64,000 nt of DNA from Acidobacteriota bacterium. Its GTDB lineage: Bacteria; Acidobacteriota; Holophagae; Holophagales; Holophagaceae. The number at the start of each line of letters is the position of its first letter. Position 1 is the stretch's first letter. Below, one piece after another: positions 1 through 8,454 of this stretch. The position numbers and the translations under genes were made by a program. Where the stretch lies: positions 310,001 to 374,000 of the forward strand of contig JACPUT010000002.1 of the NCBI GenBank assembly GCA_016192145.1, read 5' to 3'. The notes beneath the pieces were generated by a model that made no database searches, was not told where the DNA came from, and worked only from the letters and a program-made list of their open reading frames with translations.

Positions 1-735
1 GTTCACGATCTGGCCGCTCATGTAGCTGGACCAGTCGCTGCAGAGGAAGGCCACCACCCGCGCCACTTCCTCGGGTTCGCCCACCCGCTTGAGGATGGTG
101 GGGGCCAGCAGTTCCTTGATCTGCTCCGGCTTCAGATCCGAGGTGAGCTCCGTGTGGATGATGCCGGGGTTCACGGCGTTCACCAGCACCCCGAAGGGGG
201 CCAGCTCCCGGGCGAGGCTCTTGGTGAGCGAGATCACCGCGCCCTTGCTGGCGCCGTAGTTGGTCTGACCCGCCATGCCGATGACGCCGGTGGGGCTGAC
301 GATGTTCACCACCCGGCCCCACTTGCGGGCCATCATGCCGCGCACCATGGCCTTGGTGGCGAGCACGGTGCCCTTGAGGTTCACGCTCATGACCTCCTCC
401 CACTTGTCGTCGCCCATGAGGATGAAGGGGCCGTCCTTGCGGGTGCCGGCGTTGTTCACGAGGATGTCGATGGGGCCCAGCTCCGCCTCCACGGCCTTCG
501 CGCAGGCGTCCATGGCGAGTTTGTCGCGGACGTCCCCCTGCACGGCGAGGGCCCGGCCTCCCTGGGCCCGGATGCCCTCGGCGACCTCCTGGGCGAGGTC
601 CAGGTTTTTGAGGGCATGCACCGCCACCCCGGCCCCCCAGGTGGCCAGCTCCTGGGCGATGGCCCGGCCGATCCCCCGGCTGGAACCGGTGACGAAGGCC
701 ACGCGCCCGGACAGGGGGGGATTTGCAAATGGCAT
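1..735 (-). CDS. SDR-family 3-oxoacyl-ACP reductase-like protein, 3' end cut by window edge
   Basis: Classical short-chain dehydrogenase/reductase that would reduce a 3-oxo group with NAD(P)H; FabG-like is the closest guess. The translation starts MPFANPPLSGRVAFVTG, carries the nucleotide-binding motif TGSSRGIG near residue 16, the NNAG motif near residue 90 and the catalytic YGASK near residue 157. It stops at the window edge inside the usual C-terminal SGQ-I-x-V-(DGG) block, so only about the last five to ten residues are missing. The start at 735 is the first ATG in frame. It is divergent from the pterin dehydratase gene, with a 165-base gap that should hold both promoters. Substrate specificity cannot be told from sequence; many FabG paralogues act outside fatty-acid synthesis. 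Confidence 0.85.
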   Translation of the reverse strand, partial: MPFANPPLSGRVAFVTGSSRGIGRAIAQELATWGAGVAVHALKNLDLAQEVAEGIRAQGGRALAVQGDVRDKLAMDACAKAVEAELGPIDILVNNAGTRKDGPFILMGDDKWEEVMSVNLKGTVLATKAMVRGMMARKWGRVVNIVSPTGVIGMAGQTNYGASKGAVISLTKSLARELAPFGVLVNAVNPGIIHTELTSDLKPEQIKELLAPTILKRVGEPEEVARVVAFLCSDWSSYMSGQIVN

Positions 736-900
736 GGGGGAAACTCCCATGGCCCGGATCCGGGCCAACAGACAAGTGTACTGGCCTGGCACGGGATGGA
801 TCAGGCCTCATCCCGGGTCCCGGCCGCCGGGTGGTGTCATATTGACCAGGCGTTCCGAGCCCCGGTGTGGCATTCCCTCCGGTGGCCCCAAGGGGAATCC

Positions 901-1212
901 ATGACCAAGTCCGGCCTTGTGACACCCGCCTCCCTGGAGGCTTTCCTCATGGCCCATCCCGGATGGGTGGCCCAGGGGGAAGCCCAGGGTCTCACCCTGC
1001 GGAAGCGCTTCACCTTCTCGGCCTACACCCGCGCCCTGGGCTTCGTGGTGGCTGCCGCGGAGCACGCCGAGCGGGCGGATCACCACCCCGATCTCACCCT
1101 GGGGTGGCGCTGGGTGGTGGCCCAGCTCACCAGCCATCACGAACGGGGCGTCACCGACCGGGATCTCGTGCTGGCCGTGGAACTGGATCGGATCTATCAG
1201 GAATACATCTGA
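901..1212 (+). CDS. phhB: pterin-4a-carbinolamine dehydratase
   Basis: Small enzyme (103 aa) that dehydrates 4a-hydroxytetrahydropterin, recycling the pterin cofactor of aromatic amino acid hydroxylases. The signature HHPDL preceded by AEHAERAD (residues about 55-66) is the family active-site motif, and total length matches the family. ATG at 901 was chosen because AAGGGG lies six bases upstream and the protein then begins at the usual family N-terminus. An in-frame upstream extension would overlap the divergent SDR gene and has no family similarity. No phenylalanine hydroxylase is seen nearby, so the physiological partner is unknown; in bacteria without a hydroxylase the protein has been proposed to act in molybdopterin or tetrahydrofolate-type pterin metabolism. 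Confidence 0.9.
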   Translation: MTKSGLVTPASLEAFLMAHPGWVAQGEAQGLTLRKRFTFSAYTRALGFVVAAAEHAERADHHPDLTLGWRWVVAQLTSHHERGVTDRDLVLAVELDRIYQEYI

Positions 1213-1215
1213 GGT

Positions 1216-1653
1216 TCAGCGCCGGGGCTCGGCCTTCACGTCCAGGCTCCAGGCGCCCCAGGTGGGTCGGACCCGGGGCGGATTGAAGAGGTCCTGCAGC
1301 GCCTTGGATTGGGCGTTGGCCAGGCCCTGGATGTTGGCGGCGTTGAAGCTGCTGAAGGTGGCCAACATGATCCGACCCTCCAGGGATCTCCGGCCCGAGA
1401 GGTTGACCGTGTCCCGGGCCAGGGCCGTGAGGCTCAGGCGGAGCTGGGTGCGGGCGGTGAATTCCTCGTTCAGGCCCGGCGCCACCACCTCGACGGTGGC
1501 TTCCCCAGCGCGGCGGCTTCGCGCCTGGGCCTTGGGATTCCACGCGAGGAAATCCATCTGGACCGGTGGCAGCGGGGCCCTGAACACGCCGGGTCGCCAA
1601 CCCTCCTCCCCCAGGGGAGGAGGCGTCTGGAGGGCGAGGGCCAGGAGGATCAC
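1216..1653 (-). CDS. hypothetical protein with signal-like N-terminus
   Basis: I do not recognise this 145-aa protein. It begins at a GTG (V/M-ILLALALQ...), giving a short hydrophobic stretch that could be an export signal, followed by a soluble region with several hydroxyl-rich, beta-like segments and no cysteines. It lies 39 bases downstream of the pseudouridine synthase on the same strand and ends just before the convergent phhB. No convincing Shine-Dalgarno sequence precedes the GTG, so the start is uncertain. Its length, codon pattern and snug fit between the two neighbours argue that it is a real gene, but it could also be a chance frame. Confidence 0.55.
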   Translation of the reverse strand: MILLALALQTPPPLGEEGWRPGVFRAPLPPVQMDFLAWNPKAQARSRRAGEATVEVVAPGLNEEFTARTQLRLSLTALARDTVNLSGRRSLEGRIMLATFSSFNAANIQGLANAQSKALQDLFNPPRVRPTWGAWSLDVKAEPRR

Positions 1654-1692
1654 AGAGCAGTCATGTCACGGGACCGCCGGGCGTTCCCGAGC

Positions 1693-3213
1693 TCAGAACT
1701 TCTTGGGCTTGCGGGGGCCGCCGGGCTTGGCGCCCGCCCTGCCCCGGGGGGCGGGGCTGGACGTGCCGCGGGGGCCTGAGGCCGCACGGGGGCCCGAGGG
1801 ACGGGCACCGGCGGGACGACTGCCAGCTTCCTTGCGGGGGCCGCGCCCCGGGCGCGCATTGCCTTCGCTGCGGGGGCGGCTGGACCGATCGCCAAAGTCC
1901 TTGCGGGGACCGCGGGCGGGGCGCTCATCACGATCGGCCCGGGGGCGCTGGGGACGGTTGCCCTCGGTGCGGGGGCGGCTGGGGCGGTCGCCGAAATCCT
2001 TGCGGGGGCCGCGGGTGGGACGCTCGTCGCGATCCGTGCGGGGACGCTGGGGGCGGTCCCCCTCGGTGCGGGGACGGCTGGGGCGATCGCCGAAATCCTT
2101 GCGGGGCCCCCGGGCGGGGCGCTCCTCCCCCTCCTTGCGGGGGCCCTTGGGGCGCTCGCCGGTGCGGGTCTCGGTGGGCTCGTAGCGCTTGGCGCGGGCC
2201 ACGCGCTTGTCCTTGTTCTCGCGGGTCTCCTTGGGCTTGAAGACCCCCTCCTCGCCCTTCTTGCCCTCGGCGGCGCGGGACACCCGGGCCAGGTTGCGCA
2301 GGGCGCGCAAGGCCTTGTCCAGATCCTTGGGCAGGGGGGCGGTGACGGTGATGGTCTCCTCCGTCACGGGGTGCTTGAGGCCGAGCATCTCGGCGTGCAG
2401 GGCCTGGCGGTCCAGCAGCTCGCTCACCTCGCCGTAGACCTGATCGCCCAGCAGGGGGAAACCGCGGTCCGCGAACTGCACGCGGATCTGATTGCGACGG
2501 CCCGTCTCGAGCTTCACTTCCACCACGGTGTGGCCCGGCAGGCGCTCCAGCACGCGGTAGTGGGTGATGGCGCTCTGGGCGCCCTCGGCGTTCTTCTTGG
2601 GGTCCACCACGCGCATGCGCAGCGTCTTGGCCTGCTCGATGAGGTGGCCCTTGAGGGTGCCGCTGTTCTCGGGGATCTCGCCCACGAGGATGGCCTTGTA
2701 CACCCGGTTCATCTTGTGGAGCTCGAACATCTTCTTGAGGCCGGTGAGGGCCTCGGGGGTCTTGGCGAACACGAGCACGCCGCTCGTCCAGCGGTCGATG
2801 CGGTGCACGATGAAGAGCTGGAAGCGCTTGAATCCCCGGCGCTGGTAGTGGTCCGTGATGGCGTCCGCCAGGGTCGCTTCCTTCCCGCCCTCGGTGGGCA
2901 CGGTGAGGAGGCCCGCGGGCTTGTTCACGAAGAGGAGGTGGGTGTCCTCGTAGAGGACCTCGTAGGGATCCAGGGCGGCGATGCCAGGCCGGGGCTTCAG
3001 GTCGTACTTCAGTTCGGGATCGAAGTTGGCATGGATGGTGGCGCCGGCCTTCACCCGCTGGCCATGCTTGGTGGCCACCTCGCCGTTCACCTTGATGAGG
3101 CCCGCGTCGAGGAGCCCCTTGGCCTGCCTCACGCTGAGCCCGAGCTTGTCCTTCACGACGGCTGCGAGGGCGGCTTCCGTCTCGACGTTCCACTCTTCGT
3201 TGATGCGCGCCAT
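1693..3213 (-). CDS. RluA-family pseudouridine synthase with S4 domain and Arg-rich repeat tail
   Basis: Isomerises uridine to pseudouridine in RNA, probably rRNA. An S4 RNA-binding domain (about residues 1-75, with VRQAKGLLDAGLIKVNG) is followed by the RluA catalytic domain, whose motif HRIDRWTSG near residue 138 contains the catalytic Asp. After about residue 310 the protein becomes a low-complexity basic tail with three 33-residue repeats built on RGPRKDFGDRPSRPR, ending in RKPKKF. At 506 aa it is roughly 190 aa longer than a typical RluA protein because of the tail. The tail is probably an RNA-binding or ribosome-tethering extension (inference). The exact target uridine cannot be told. 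Confidence 0.88.
   Translation of the reverse strand: MARINEEWNVETEAALAAVVKDKLGLSVRQAKGLLDAGLIKVNGEVATKHGQRVKAGATIHANFDPELKYDLKPRPGIAALDPYEVLYEDTHLLFVNKPAGLLTVPTEGGKEATLADAITDHYQRRGFKRFQLFIVHRIDRWTSGVLVFAKTPEALTGLKKMFELHKMNRVYKAILVGEIPENSGTLKGHLIEQAKTLRMRVVDPKKNAEGAQSAITHYRVLERLPGHTVVEVKLETGRRNQIRVQFADRGFPLLGDQVYGEVSELLDRQALHAEMLGLKHPVTEETITVTAPLPKDLDKALRALRNLARVSRAAEGKKGEEGVFKPKETRENKDKRVARAKRYEPTETRTGERPKGPRKEGEERPARGPRKDFGDRPSRPRTEGDRPQRPRTDRDERPTRGPRKDFGDRPSRPRTEGNRPQRPRADRDERPARGPRKDFGDRSSRPRSEGNARPGRGPRKEAGSRPAGARPSGPRAASGPRGTSSPAPRGRAGAKPGGPRKPKKF
1845..2130 (-). repeat. 99-nt coding minisatellite in the pseudouridine synthase tail
   Basis: Three direct repeats of 99 nt (33 codons) encode RGPRKDFGDR-(P/S)SRPR-(T/S)EG units separated by RPQRPR-DRDE linkers. 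The first two are nearly identical and the third diverges towards the C-terminus. The reading frame is kept, so copy-number change would lengthen or shorten the tail without breaking the protein. Confidence 0.85.
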
Positions 3214-3300
3214 GGGCAGCTCCTTTGCTCGCGCGGCGTTCCTATCAACGCAGGGCGGTCAAACAGAAGAGCACGGAATTCCCATTTTCCCTACGCTCTT

Positions 3301-3340
3301 TCTCAACAAAAGGGCGGCCGAGGCCGCCCTTTTGTTGAGA
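3301..3340 (-). terminator. intrinsic terminator after the M16 peptidase pair
   Basis: Perfect 18-bp inverted repeat with a four-base loop and internal A4/T4 tracts flanking a GC core (AAAAGGGCGGC/GCCGCCCTTTT). It lies 10 bases past the stop of the downstream M16 gene. The next gene on that strand is the pseudouridine synthase, so it separates the two units. Confidence 0.85.
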
Positions 3341-3350
3341 AGTTGAAGAG

Positions 3351-4832
3351 CTACTTGAGGGGTTTCAGCGTCATCGGATCCCGCAGGGGGAGCTTCACGA
3401 GGGGCAGTTTGGCGACCTCGCTGAGCTTGCCGGGGTGATCCTTCACATCGCCCTCTTCCAGGTCGGAGGCCTTGCCCACCGCGAGGATGGCGACCTTGTC
3501 CAGGGTGAGGTACTTCTGGGCCACGCGCTGCACGTCGGCGGCGGTGACGGCCTGGACCTTGGCGCGGAACTCGCCCAGGAGCTGGTCGGCATTGAGGCCC
3601 GCGTAGTCGTAGTTGGCGAAGGTGCCGGCCACGGCGGCTTTGTTGGCGAAGTTGGCGGGGAAGCCGTCCACGAGGGCGCCCTTGGCCACGGTCAGTTCCT
3701 CCTCGCTCACGGGAGCCGTGCGCACCTTCTCCATCTCCGCGATGGCGAGGCGGATGCCGTAGGCCACGCTGCGGCTCTTGCTCTGGAAGAGGGCGCGGAA
3801 ATCGCCGGGGAAGAAGAGGCCGGGGGTGAACACGGAGCCGGCGCTGTAGGCGAGCCCCTCGTCGCTGCGGATCTTCTTCACGAGCCGGGAGGTGAAGCCG
3901 CCGCCCCCCAGGATGTGGTTCATCACCGTCACGGCGTAATAGTCGGCGTCGGTGCGGCGGAGGCCGGGCAGGTTCAGGGTCACGCGGCCCTGGTTCACGT
4001 CCTTGTCCACCACGTAGATGCCGGGCTTGGCGGCGAAGGAGGCGACCGGGATGGCCGCGCTCTTCTGGGCCTTGGGGCCGGGCTTGAGCGCTCCGAAGGT
4101 CTCGTTGAGGAGCTTCTCCATGGCCTTGCGCTCGAAGTTGCCGGAGACGGAGAGGACGAAGTTCTCGGGGTGGATCAGCTTGGCGTGGAGGGCCTGGAGA
4201 TCCTCCCGGGTGATGCCGTCCAGGCTGGCGGCCGTGGGCTTCTGGTTGGTGTAGTAGGCCTCGCCGCGCAGCAGGTACCCGAGCTGCTGCTGTTCGATGG
4301 CGGTGCTGTCGTCGTTGCGGCGCTCCATGGCCTGGCGGAGGTTCTTCTTGGCCAGATCCAGGCGGTCCTGGGCGAAGGCGGGCTGGGTGAGAACTTCGAC
4401 CATGAGGCCAAGGCCCTGCTTCGCGTCCTTGGAGAGGAGGTTCAGCATGAGCATGCCCTGGGTCTCGCCCAGGTTGGACATGAGGTTGGCGGCCAGGAAC
4501 TCCAGCTTTTCATCCAGTTGATCGGCCGGAGTCTTGGCGGTGCCGCCACTGCGGAGGAGGCCGCCCATGAGGGAGGCGGAGCCTTCCTTGCCGGGAGCTT
4601 CTTGGTAGCTGCCGCCCTTGATGAGCAGGTTCACGGTGACGAGGGGCTGGCCCGTGGGGTCCGGCAGCACGTAGGCCGTGATGCCGTTCTTGAGCTTGAT
4701 GCGGGCGTCCTTGGCCTTGGGAACCTCGAAGGTCATGGGCTTGAAGGTGAGCTTCTCCGGGCGGTCGGGGATGGCCTGGGCGGAGCCGGTGGTGGCGACG
4801 AGGCCAAGGGCGAGGGCGAGTCGGGACAACAT
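3351..4832 (-). CDS. M16 peptidase family protein, non-catalytic partner
   Basis: Periplasmic zinc-peptidase homologue of the pitrilysin/processing-peptidase family (493 aa) with a signal peptide (MLSRLALALGLVATTGSAQA). The position where M16 enzymes carry HXXEH reads SASLMGGLL, so the zinc ligands are missing and this is the inactive half of a pair. It does keep the family C-terminal landmark with GGGFTSRL and KIRSDEGLAY near residues 310-330. Its ATG overlaps the stop of the upstream catalytic gene by one base (TAATG), implying translational coupling and a heterodimer. By analogy with known M16B pairs the heterodimer degrades or processes short peptides; the substrate is unknown. Confidence 0.9.
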   Translation of the reverse strand: MLSRLALALGLVATTGSAQAIPDRPEKLTFKPMTFEVPKAKDARIKLKNGITAYVLPDPTGQPLVTVNLLIKGGSYQEAPGKEGSASLMGGLLRSGGTAKTPADQLDEKLEFLAANLMSNLGETQGMLMLNLLSKDAKQGLGLMVEVLTQPAFAQDRLDLAKKNLRQAMERRNDDSTAIEQQQLGYLLRGEAYYTNQKPTAASLDGITREDLQALHAKLIHPENFVLSVSGNFERKAMEKLLNETFGALKPGPKAQKSAAIPVASFAAKPGIYVVDKDVNQGRVTLNLPGLRRTDADYYAVTVMNHILGGGGFTSRLVKKIRSDEGLAYSAGSVFTPGLFFPGDFRALFQSKSRSVAYGIRLAIAEMEKVRTAPVSEEELTVAKGALVDGFPANFANKAAVAGTFANYDYAGLNADQLLGEFRAKVQAVTAADVQRVAQKYLTLDKVAILAVGKASDLEEGDVKDHPGKLSEVAKLPLVKLPLRDPMTLKPLK

Positions 4833-6589
4833 TACTTGGCCTCCTTGGCGAGCTGCTCGATGCGGGCGCGGATCTTCTTCATCATCAGGTCGAAGATGGG
4901 CTTCTGTTCGGCGGGGACGGAACCGGCGCCGGCTTCCATGCGGGCGAGCCCGGCCTTCAGCTTCTCAGCGTCCGTGGCCTTCTCGATCTGGGCCAGTTGG
5001 GCCTTGATCATGCCCCGGGCCTCCTCGGGAATGGCTTCCATCTCCGGATCCACGGCGGCGGGGGCGCTGCCGGGCTTGCGGGTGTAGATCACGACGTTGC
5101 GGGACTCCTTCACGAGGTAGTCCTTGGCCACGCGTTGGACATCCGCGGCGGTCACGGCCTCGGTCTTCTTCGGGGATTCCAGGAATTCCCGGTAGCCGGT
5201 GGTGGCGTCGGCCACGGCCAACTGGATCATCAGGAAGAAGTTGTCCTCCAGGCGGCGGAAGGTGTTCGCCTGGGCCTGGTTCTTCACCTTCTGGAGTTCC
5301 TGGGCGGTGACGCCCTCTTTCTGGATCTTTTCGAGTTCGGCGTAGATGGCCTTCTCGACCTCCTCGGGTTTGCGATCCCCGGAAACGGTGCCCTCCAGCG
5401 CGAAGATGCCGGCGTACTTGCGATCCTGGTTGGCGGCGCGCACGTTGGTGGCGACCTTCTGATCCAGCACGAGGGCCTTGTAGAGGCGCCCGGAACGGCC
5501 GTTCAGGATCTCGCCCAGGAGGTCCAGGGCGTACTGGTCGGCGTGGCCGGAGGCGACGCCCTTCCAAGCGATCTCCACGCTGGGAGTGGTATCCGCCTCG
5601 GCGTACATGCGTTTCTCGGCGATCTGCTTGGGCTCCAGGGTGATCACCTCGGGCACGCCCTTGGGGTTGGCGGGGATGCGGCCGAAGTAGCGCTCGCAGA
5701 GGGCGGCGGCCTCGTCGGCCTTGAAATCGCCCACGAGCACGGCGGTGATGTTGTTGGGGGCGTAGAAGGTGGCGAAGAACTCGTTGGCCTGCTCCCGGGT
5801 GATGCTCGCCACGTCCGAGGCCCAGCCGATGGTGGGCCAGTGGTAGGGGTGGGCGGTCCACGTCATGGCCTCGAAGGCCTCCTCGAACTTTCCCGTGGGG
5901 GTGGACTCGGTGCGCATGCGGCGCTCCTCGAAGACCACGTCGCGCTCCTTGTAGAACTCGCGGAACACGGGATCGCGCAGGCGATCGGATTCCATCCACG
6001 TCCACAGCTCGAGCTTGTTGGAGGGGATGGTCTGGATGTAGGTGGTCACGTCCGTGTTGGTGAAGGCGTTGAGGTTCACGCCGCCGGCCTGGGAATAGAC
6101 CTTGGAGAACTCATCCTTCACGAGCAGCTCCTGCTGCTCCTTCACGAGCTTCTCGAAGGACTCGATGAGCTGCTGGTGGTGGGGGGAGCGGACCTTGGGA
6201 TCCGTCATGTCGGCGATCTCGCCGCGCTGCTGCTTGGCGCGGAGGAGGGAATCCTCCTTGCGGATCTCGGCGCGGAGCCTGTCCTGGGCAAGGTTCAGCT
6301 CGCGGTCGCGCTTGATGTCGCGGGTGCCGATGGTGCTCGTGCCCTTGAACATCATGTGCTCGAAGAGGTGGGCGATGCCGGTGATGCCGGGGCGCTCGTT
6401 GGCGCTGCCCACGTGGGCCACCCAACCCACGGCGATGGTGGGCTTGTCATGGCGTTCCACCATGAGCAGCCGCATGCCGTTGGAGAGGGTCTTCTCCACG
6501 GGGGCGGGAAGGGACTGGGCCAGGGCCGGCGCCGCGACGAGCGTGGCCACCAGGGCTGACCGTTGGATCCGGGTCAGGGGGATGGGCAT
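4832..6589 (-). CDS. M16 family zinc metallopeptidase, catalytic subunit
   Basis: Secreted peptidase (585 aa, signal peptide ending near LVAAPALAQS). The zinc motif HLFEH sits near residue 76 in GIAHLFEHMMFKGT, and the third ligand region VVFEERRMR follows near residue 215, so the active site is complete. Spacing between them is longer than in many M16B enzymes because of an inserted Lys/Glu-rich, probably coiled-coil stretch (about residues 95-160). It heads a two-gene operon with the inactive partner. A Shine-Dalgarno-like GGAG precedes the ATG. Likely acts in the periplasm on peptides; specific substrate not inferable. Confidence 0.92.
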   Translation of the reverse strand: MPIPLTRIQRSALVATLVAAPALAQSLPAPVEKTLSNGMRLLMVERHDKPTIAVGWVAHVGSANERPGITGIAHLFEHMMFKGTSTIGTRDIKRDRELNLAQDRLRAEIRKEDSLLRAKQQRGEIADMTDPKVRSPHHQQLIESFEKLVKEQQELLVKDEFSKVYSQAGGVNLNAFTNTDVTTYIQTIPSNKLELWTWMESDRLRDPVFREFYKERDVVFEERRMRTESTPTGKFEEAFEAMTWTAHPYHWPTIGWASDVASITREQANEFFATFYAPNNITAVLVGDFKADEAAALCERYFGRIPANPKGVPEVITLEPKQIAEKRMYAEADTTPSVEIAWKGVASGHADQYALDLLGEILNGRSGRLYKALVLDQKVATNVRAANQDRKYAGIFALEGTVSGDRKPEEVEKAIYAELEKIQKEGVTAQELQKVKNQAQANTFRRLEDNFFLMIQLAVADATTGYREFLESPKKTEAVTAADVQRVAKDYLVKESRNVVIYTRKPGSAPAAVDPEMEAIPEEARGMIKAQLAQIEKATDAEKLKAGLARMEAGAGSVPAEQKPIFDLMMKKIRARIEQLAKEAK

Positions 6590-6706
6590 GGAGACTCCGA
6601 GGTGAGGAATGGGAATGGGGCCAGGTCGCTCCTCCGACGAGGCGTGGTCATCCTCATCGCCCCGGGGGGAGTCCCTTCGAACGTGTCATGGCCTTGCCGG
6701 AAGGTG

Positions 6707-7315
6707 TCATGAATATTTGTGAAGGAGCAGCCGCCCCAGATCCGCCTCCCAGGCGGCCTGGAGGTCGGAAAGCTTCATCCCACGGCCCTTTTCCGGGGCC
6801 GCCTGCAGCAGGCCCTGGGCGGAGGGATGGGGCAGGGCGTGCCATTCAAGGGGCAGGTCGTTCAGGGGCTCCCGCAGCACCAGGGCCCTTTTGCCGAAGG
6901 TCACAAGCCGCAGCGGTCCGCGGCTGCGATCGCAGGCCTGGCCCAGCTCCTGGCGCAAGCGGGCGAGGTTCTCCTCCGATTTGAGCTCCCGGTCCTTGGG
7001 GGCGCGGAAGGCGTGGCCATCATCCGTGGGGCAGGCGGGATAGGCGTTGCCAAGGGCGGCGCCGAGGAGGCGCGGCCTCAGGCCCTCGGCCCGGAAGCGG
7101 GCCCCATCCCAGGGTTCCCAGGCGGCCTCGGGGACCTCGGCGAGGCCCGCGGCCTGCAGCGCCCGGTACACGAGCAGCCCCGCGCGATCCCCCCAAAAGG
7201 GGATGCCGCTCTGATCCGCGCCCCGGGGGCCGGGGGCTTCACCCATCAGGAAGACGTGGACGGGGCCGGACTCGGGAAAGAGGGCGGGAACGGACGTGCC
7301 GAGGATGCGAGCCAT
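6707..7315 (-). CDS. uracil-DNA glycosylase superfamily protein
   Basis: A 202-aa protein with the UDG-superfamily layout: motif GEAPGPRGADQSGIPFWGDRAG near residue 27 resembles the GEAPG...PF.G.AG motif of family 4/5 enzymes, GNAYPACPTDDG near residue 88 occupies the second conserved position, and LPHPSAQG near residue 160 is the DNA-intercalation HPS motif. Family 4 enzymes carry four cysteines for a [4Fe-4S] cluster; only two cysteines are present here, so it would be a cluster-free member. It would excise uracil or another damaged base, but the base specificity is unclear. It is transcribed alone, with no obvious partner. Confidence 0.72.
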   Translation of the reverse strand: MARILGTSVPALFPESGPVHVFLMGEAPGPRGADQSGIPFWGDRAGLLVYRALQAAGLAEVPEAAWEPWDGARFRAEGLRPRLLGAALGNAYPACPTDDGHAFRAPKDRELKSEENLARLRQELGQACDRSRGPLRLVTFGKRALVLREPLNDLPLEWHALPHPSAQGLLQAAPEKGRGMKLSDLQAAWEADLGRLLLHKYS

Positions 7316-7344
7316 GCCTAAAACCTATCAGGTGACGTTGGGGC

Positions 7345-8103
7345 TTAGATCTGCACCACGCCGCCATCCAGATTTAGGCACTGCCCCACCTGCATGGTGT
7401 TGGCGGGGTTCAGGAGCCAGCCGATGCCCTCGGCGATCTCCTCGGGTTGGAAGAAGCGGCCCACGGGCACCACGGCCTCGGCCTTCTTCCGCGCCTGTTC
7501 GGGGCTGATGCCCATGCCCCTGGCCATGCCTTCGATGCCCTGGGCGGCCATGTCCGTATCCACCCAGCCCGGGGCCACCGCGTTCACGAAGATGCCCTTG
7601 GGCAGCAGCTCCAGGGCCAGGGCCTTGGTGAGGCCCAGCAGGCCGTGCTTGGCGGCGCAGTAAGCACCGTAGCCGGGCACCCCGAAGCGGCCCAGCACCG
7701 AAGCCACGAGGACGATGCGGCCCCCCGGGCCCAGGTTCGGGAGGAAGGCCCGCACGGTGTTCCAGGGGCCCACCAGATCCACCTCGAGGATCTCCCGGAA
7801 GCGGTCGTCCGCACTCGCGTCGCCCCCCACGGGCGTGACGCCGCCGATGCCCGCCGCCGCCACGAGGGCGTCCAGGGGCGGCAGCTTGGAGGCCAGGGCC
7901 CGGAGATCGCTCAAGTCCCGCACGTCACAGCCGTGGGGCACGGCCTGCCCACCGGCTTCCCGGATGGCGCCGGCGGTTTCAGCCAGGGCCGCGGCATCGC
8001 GCCCCAGCAGGATCATCGTGGCGCTTTCGCCGCGCGCCAGGTGGATCGCCACCGCCCGGCCGATGCCCCGGGAGGCCCCTGTCACAAGAATGGTCCGCGT
8101 CAT
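7345..8103 (-). CDS. SDR-family oxidoreductase
   Basis: Complete 252-aa classical SDR. The N-terminal TGASRGIG motif, the NAG-equivalent AAAGIG near residue 85, the catalytic YGAYCAAKHG near residue 150 and the C-terminal LNLDGG are all in place. Family members reduce 3-oxoacyl thioesters, sugars or steroids, and the sequence does not reveal which. It sits 29 bases upstream of the glycosylase gene on the same strand, so the two may share a transcript, and it is divergent from the small ORF at 8163. Confidence 0.88.
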   Translation of the reverse strand: MTRTILVTGASRGIGRAVAIHLARGESATMILLGRDAAALAETAGAIREAGGQAVPHGCDVRDLSDLRALASKLPPLDALVAAAGIGGVTPVGGDASADDRFREILEVDLVGPWNTVRAFLPNLGPGGRIVLVASVLGRFGVPGYGAYCAAKHGLLGLTKALALELLPKGIFVNAVAPGWVDTDMAAQGIEGMARGMGISPEQARKKAEAVVPVGRFFQPEEIAEGIGWLLNPANTMQVGQCLNLDGGVVQI

Positions 8104-8162
8104 GGGATACCCCCTGGCATCGATCGTGCTGCGACCTACATTACTTTCCCACAGGAGAGATC

Positions 8163-8381
8163 ATGGCCTGGGATGGGAAGTCCGAGCGTCGGCGGCATCT
8201 GCGCGTCGTCGAAGTGGAGCGCCGGGGCGCCCTTTGGAGCACCTTGGGCGGTCTCCGGATGGGGGCCTGGGAAGGCCTGGGCGAGCTGGAACCGCATCCC
8301 GCCCGCCTGACCCCCCGGGATCTCGAGAACCCCCAAGGGTGGCGGGAGCGCTTGGCCGCCTGGCTGATGAAACAGCACTGA
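8163..8381 (+). CDS. small hypothetical protein (72 aa)
   Basis: I do not recognise a family. The protein is charged and amphipathic (MAWDGKSERRRHLRVVEVE...), contains two Trp-Leu patches and ends in WLMKQH. It has no signal peptide or membrane segment. Support for a real gene comes from a strong ribosome site (AGGAGAG five bases before ATG), a divergent arrangement with the SDR gene over a 59-base promoter gap, and a hairpin right after its stop codon. It may be a cytoplasmic regulator or adaptor, but that is only a guess from size. Confidence 0.65.
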   Translation: MAWDGKSERRRHLRVVEVERRGALWSTLGGLRMGAWEGLGELEPHPARLTPRDLENPQGWRERLAAWLMKQH

Positions 8382-8384
8382 AAA

Positions 8385-8406
8385 GGGGCCCGCGGAAGCG
8401 GGCCCC
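8385..8406 (-). terminator. intrinsic terminator after asd (hairpin shared with convergent small gene)
   Basis: Nine-bp GC stem GGGGCCCGC/GCGGGCCCC with a four-base loop. On the minus strand it is followed by TTTT, which fits termination of asd transcription. On the plus strand it follows the small ORF by three bases but lacks a T tract. Confidence 0.75.
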
Positions 8407-8454
8407 CGAGCGTGGGGCGGACCGGGGCCCGGAACGGCCCGGCCCGCCCCCCAC

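Noticed and set aside
1845-2130. Regular 99-nt repeats considered as CRISPR
   Set aside because: They are in frame within a long protein-coding gene and encode a repeated peptide with no unique spacers.
3301-3340. Perfect 18-bp inverted repeat considered as an operator or attachment site
   Set aside because: Position right after a stop codon and the A/T-flanked GC stem make a terminator the simplest reading.
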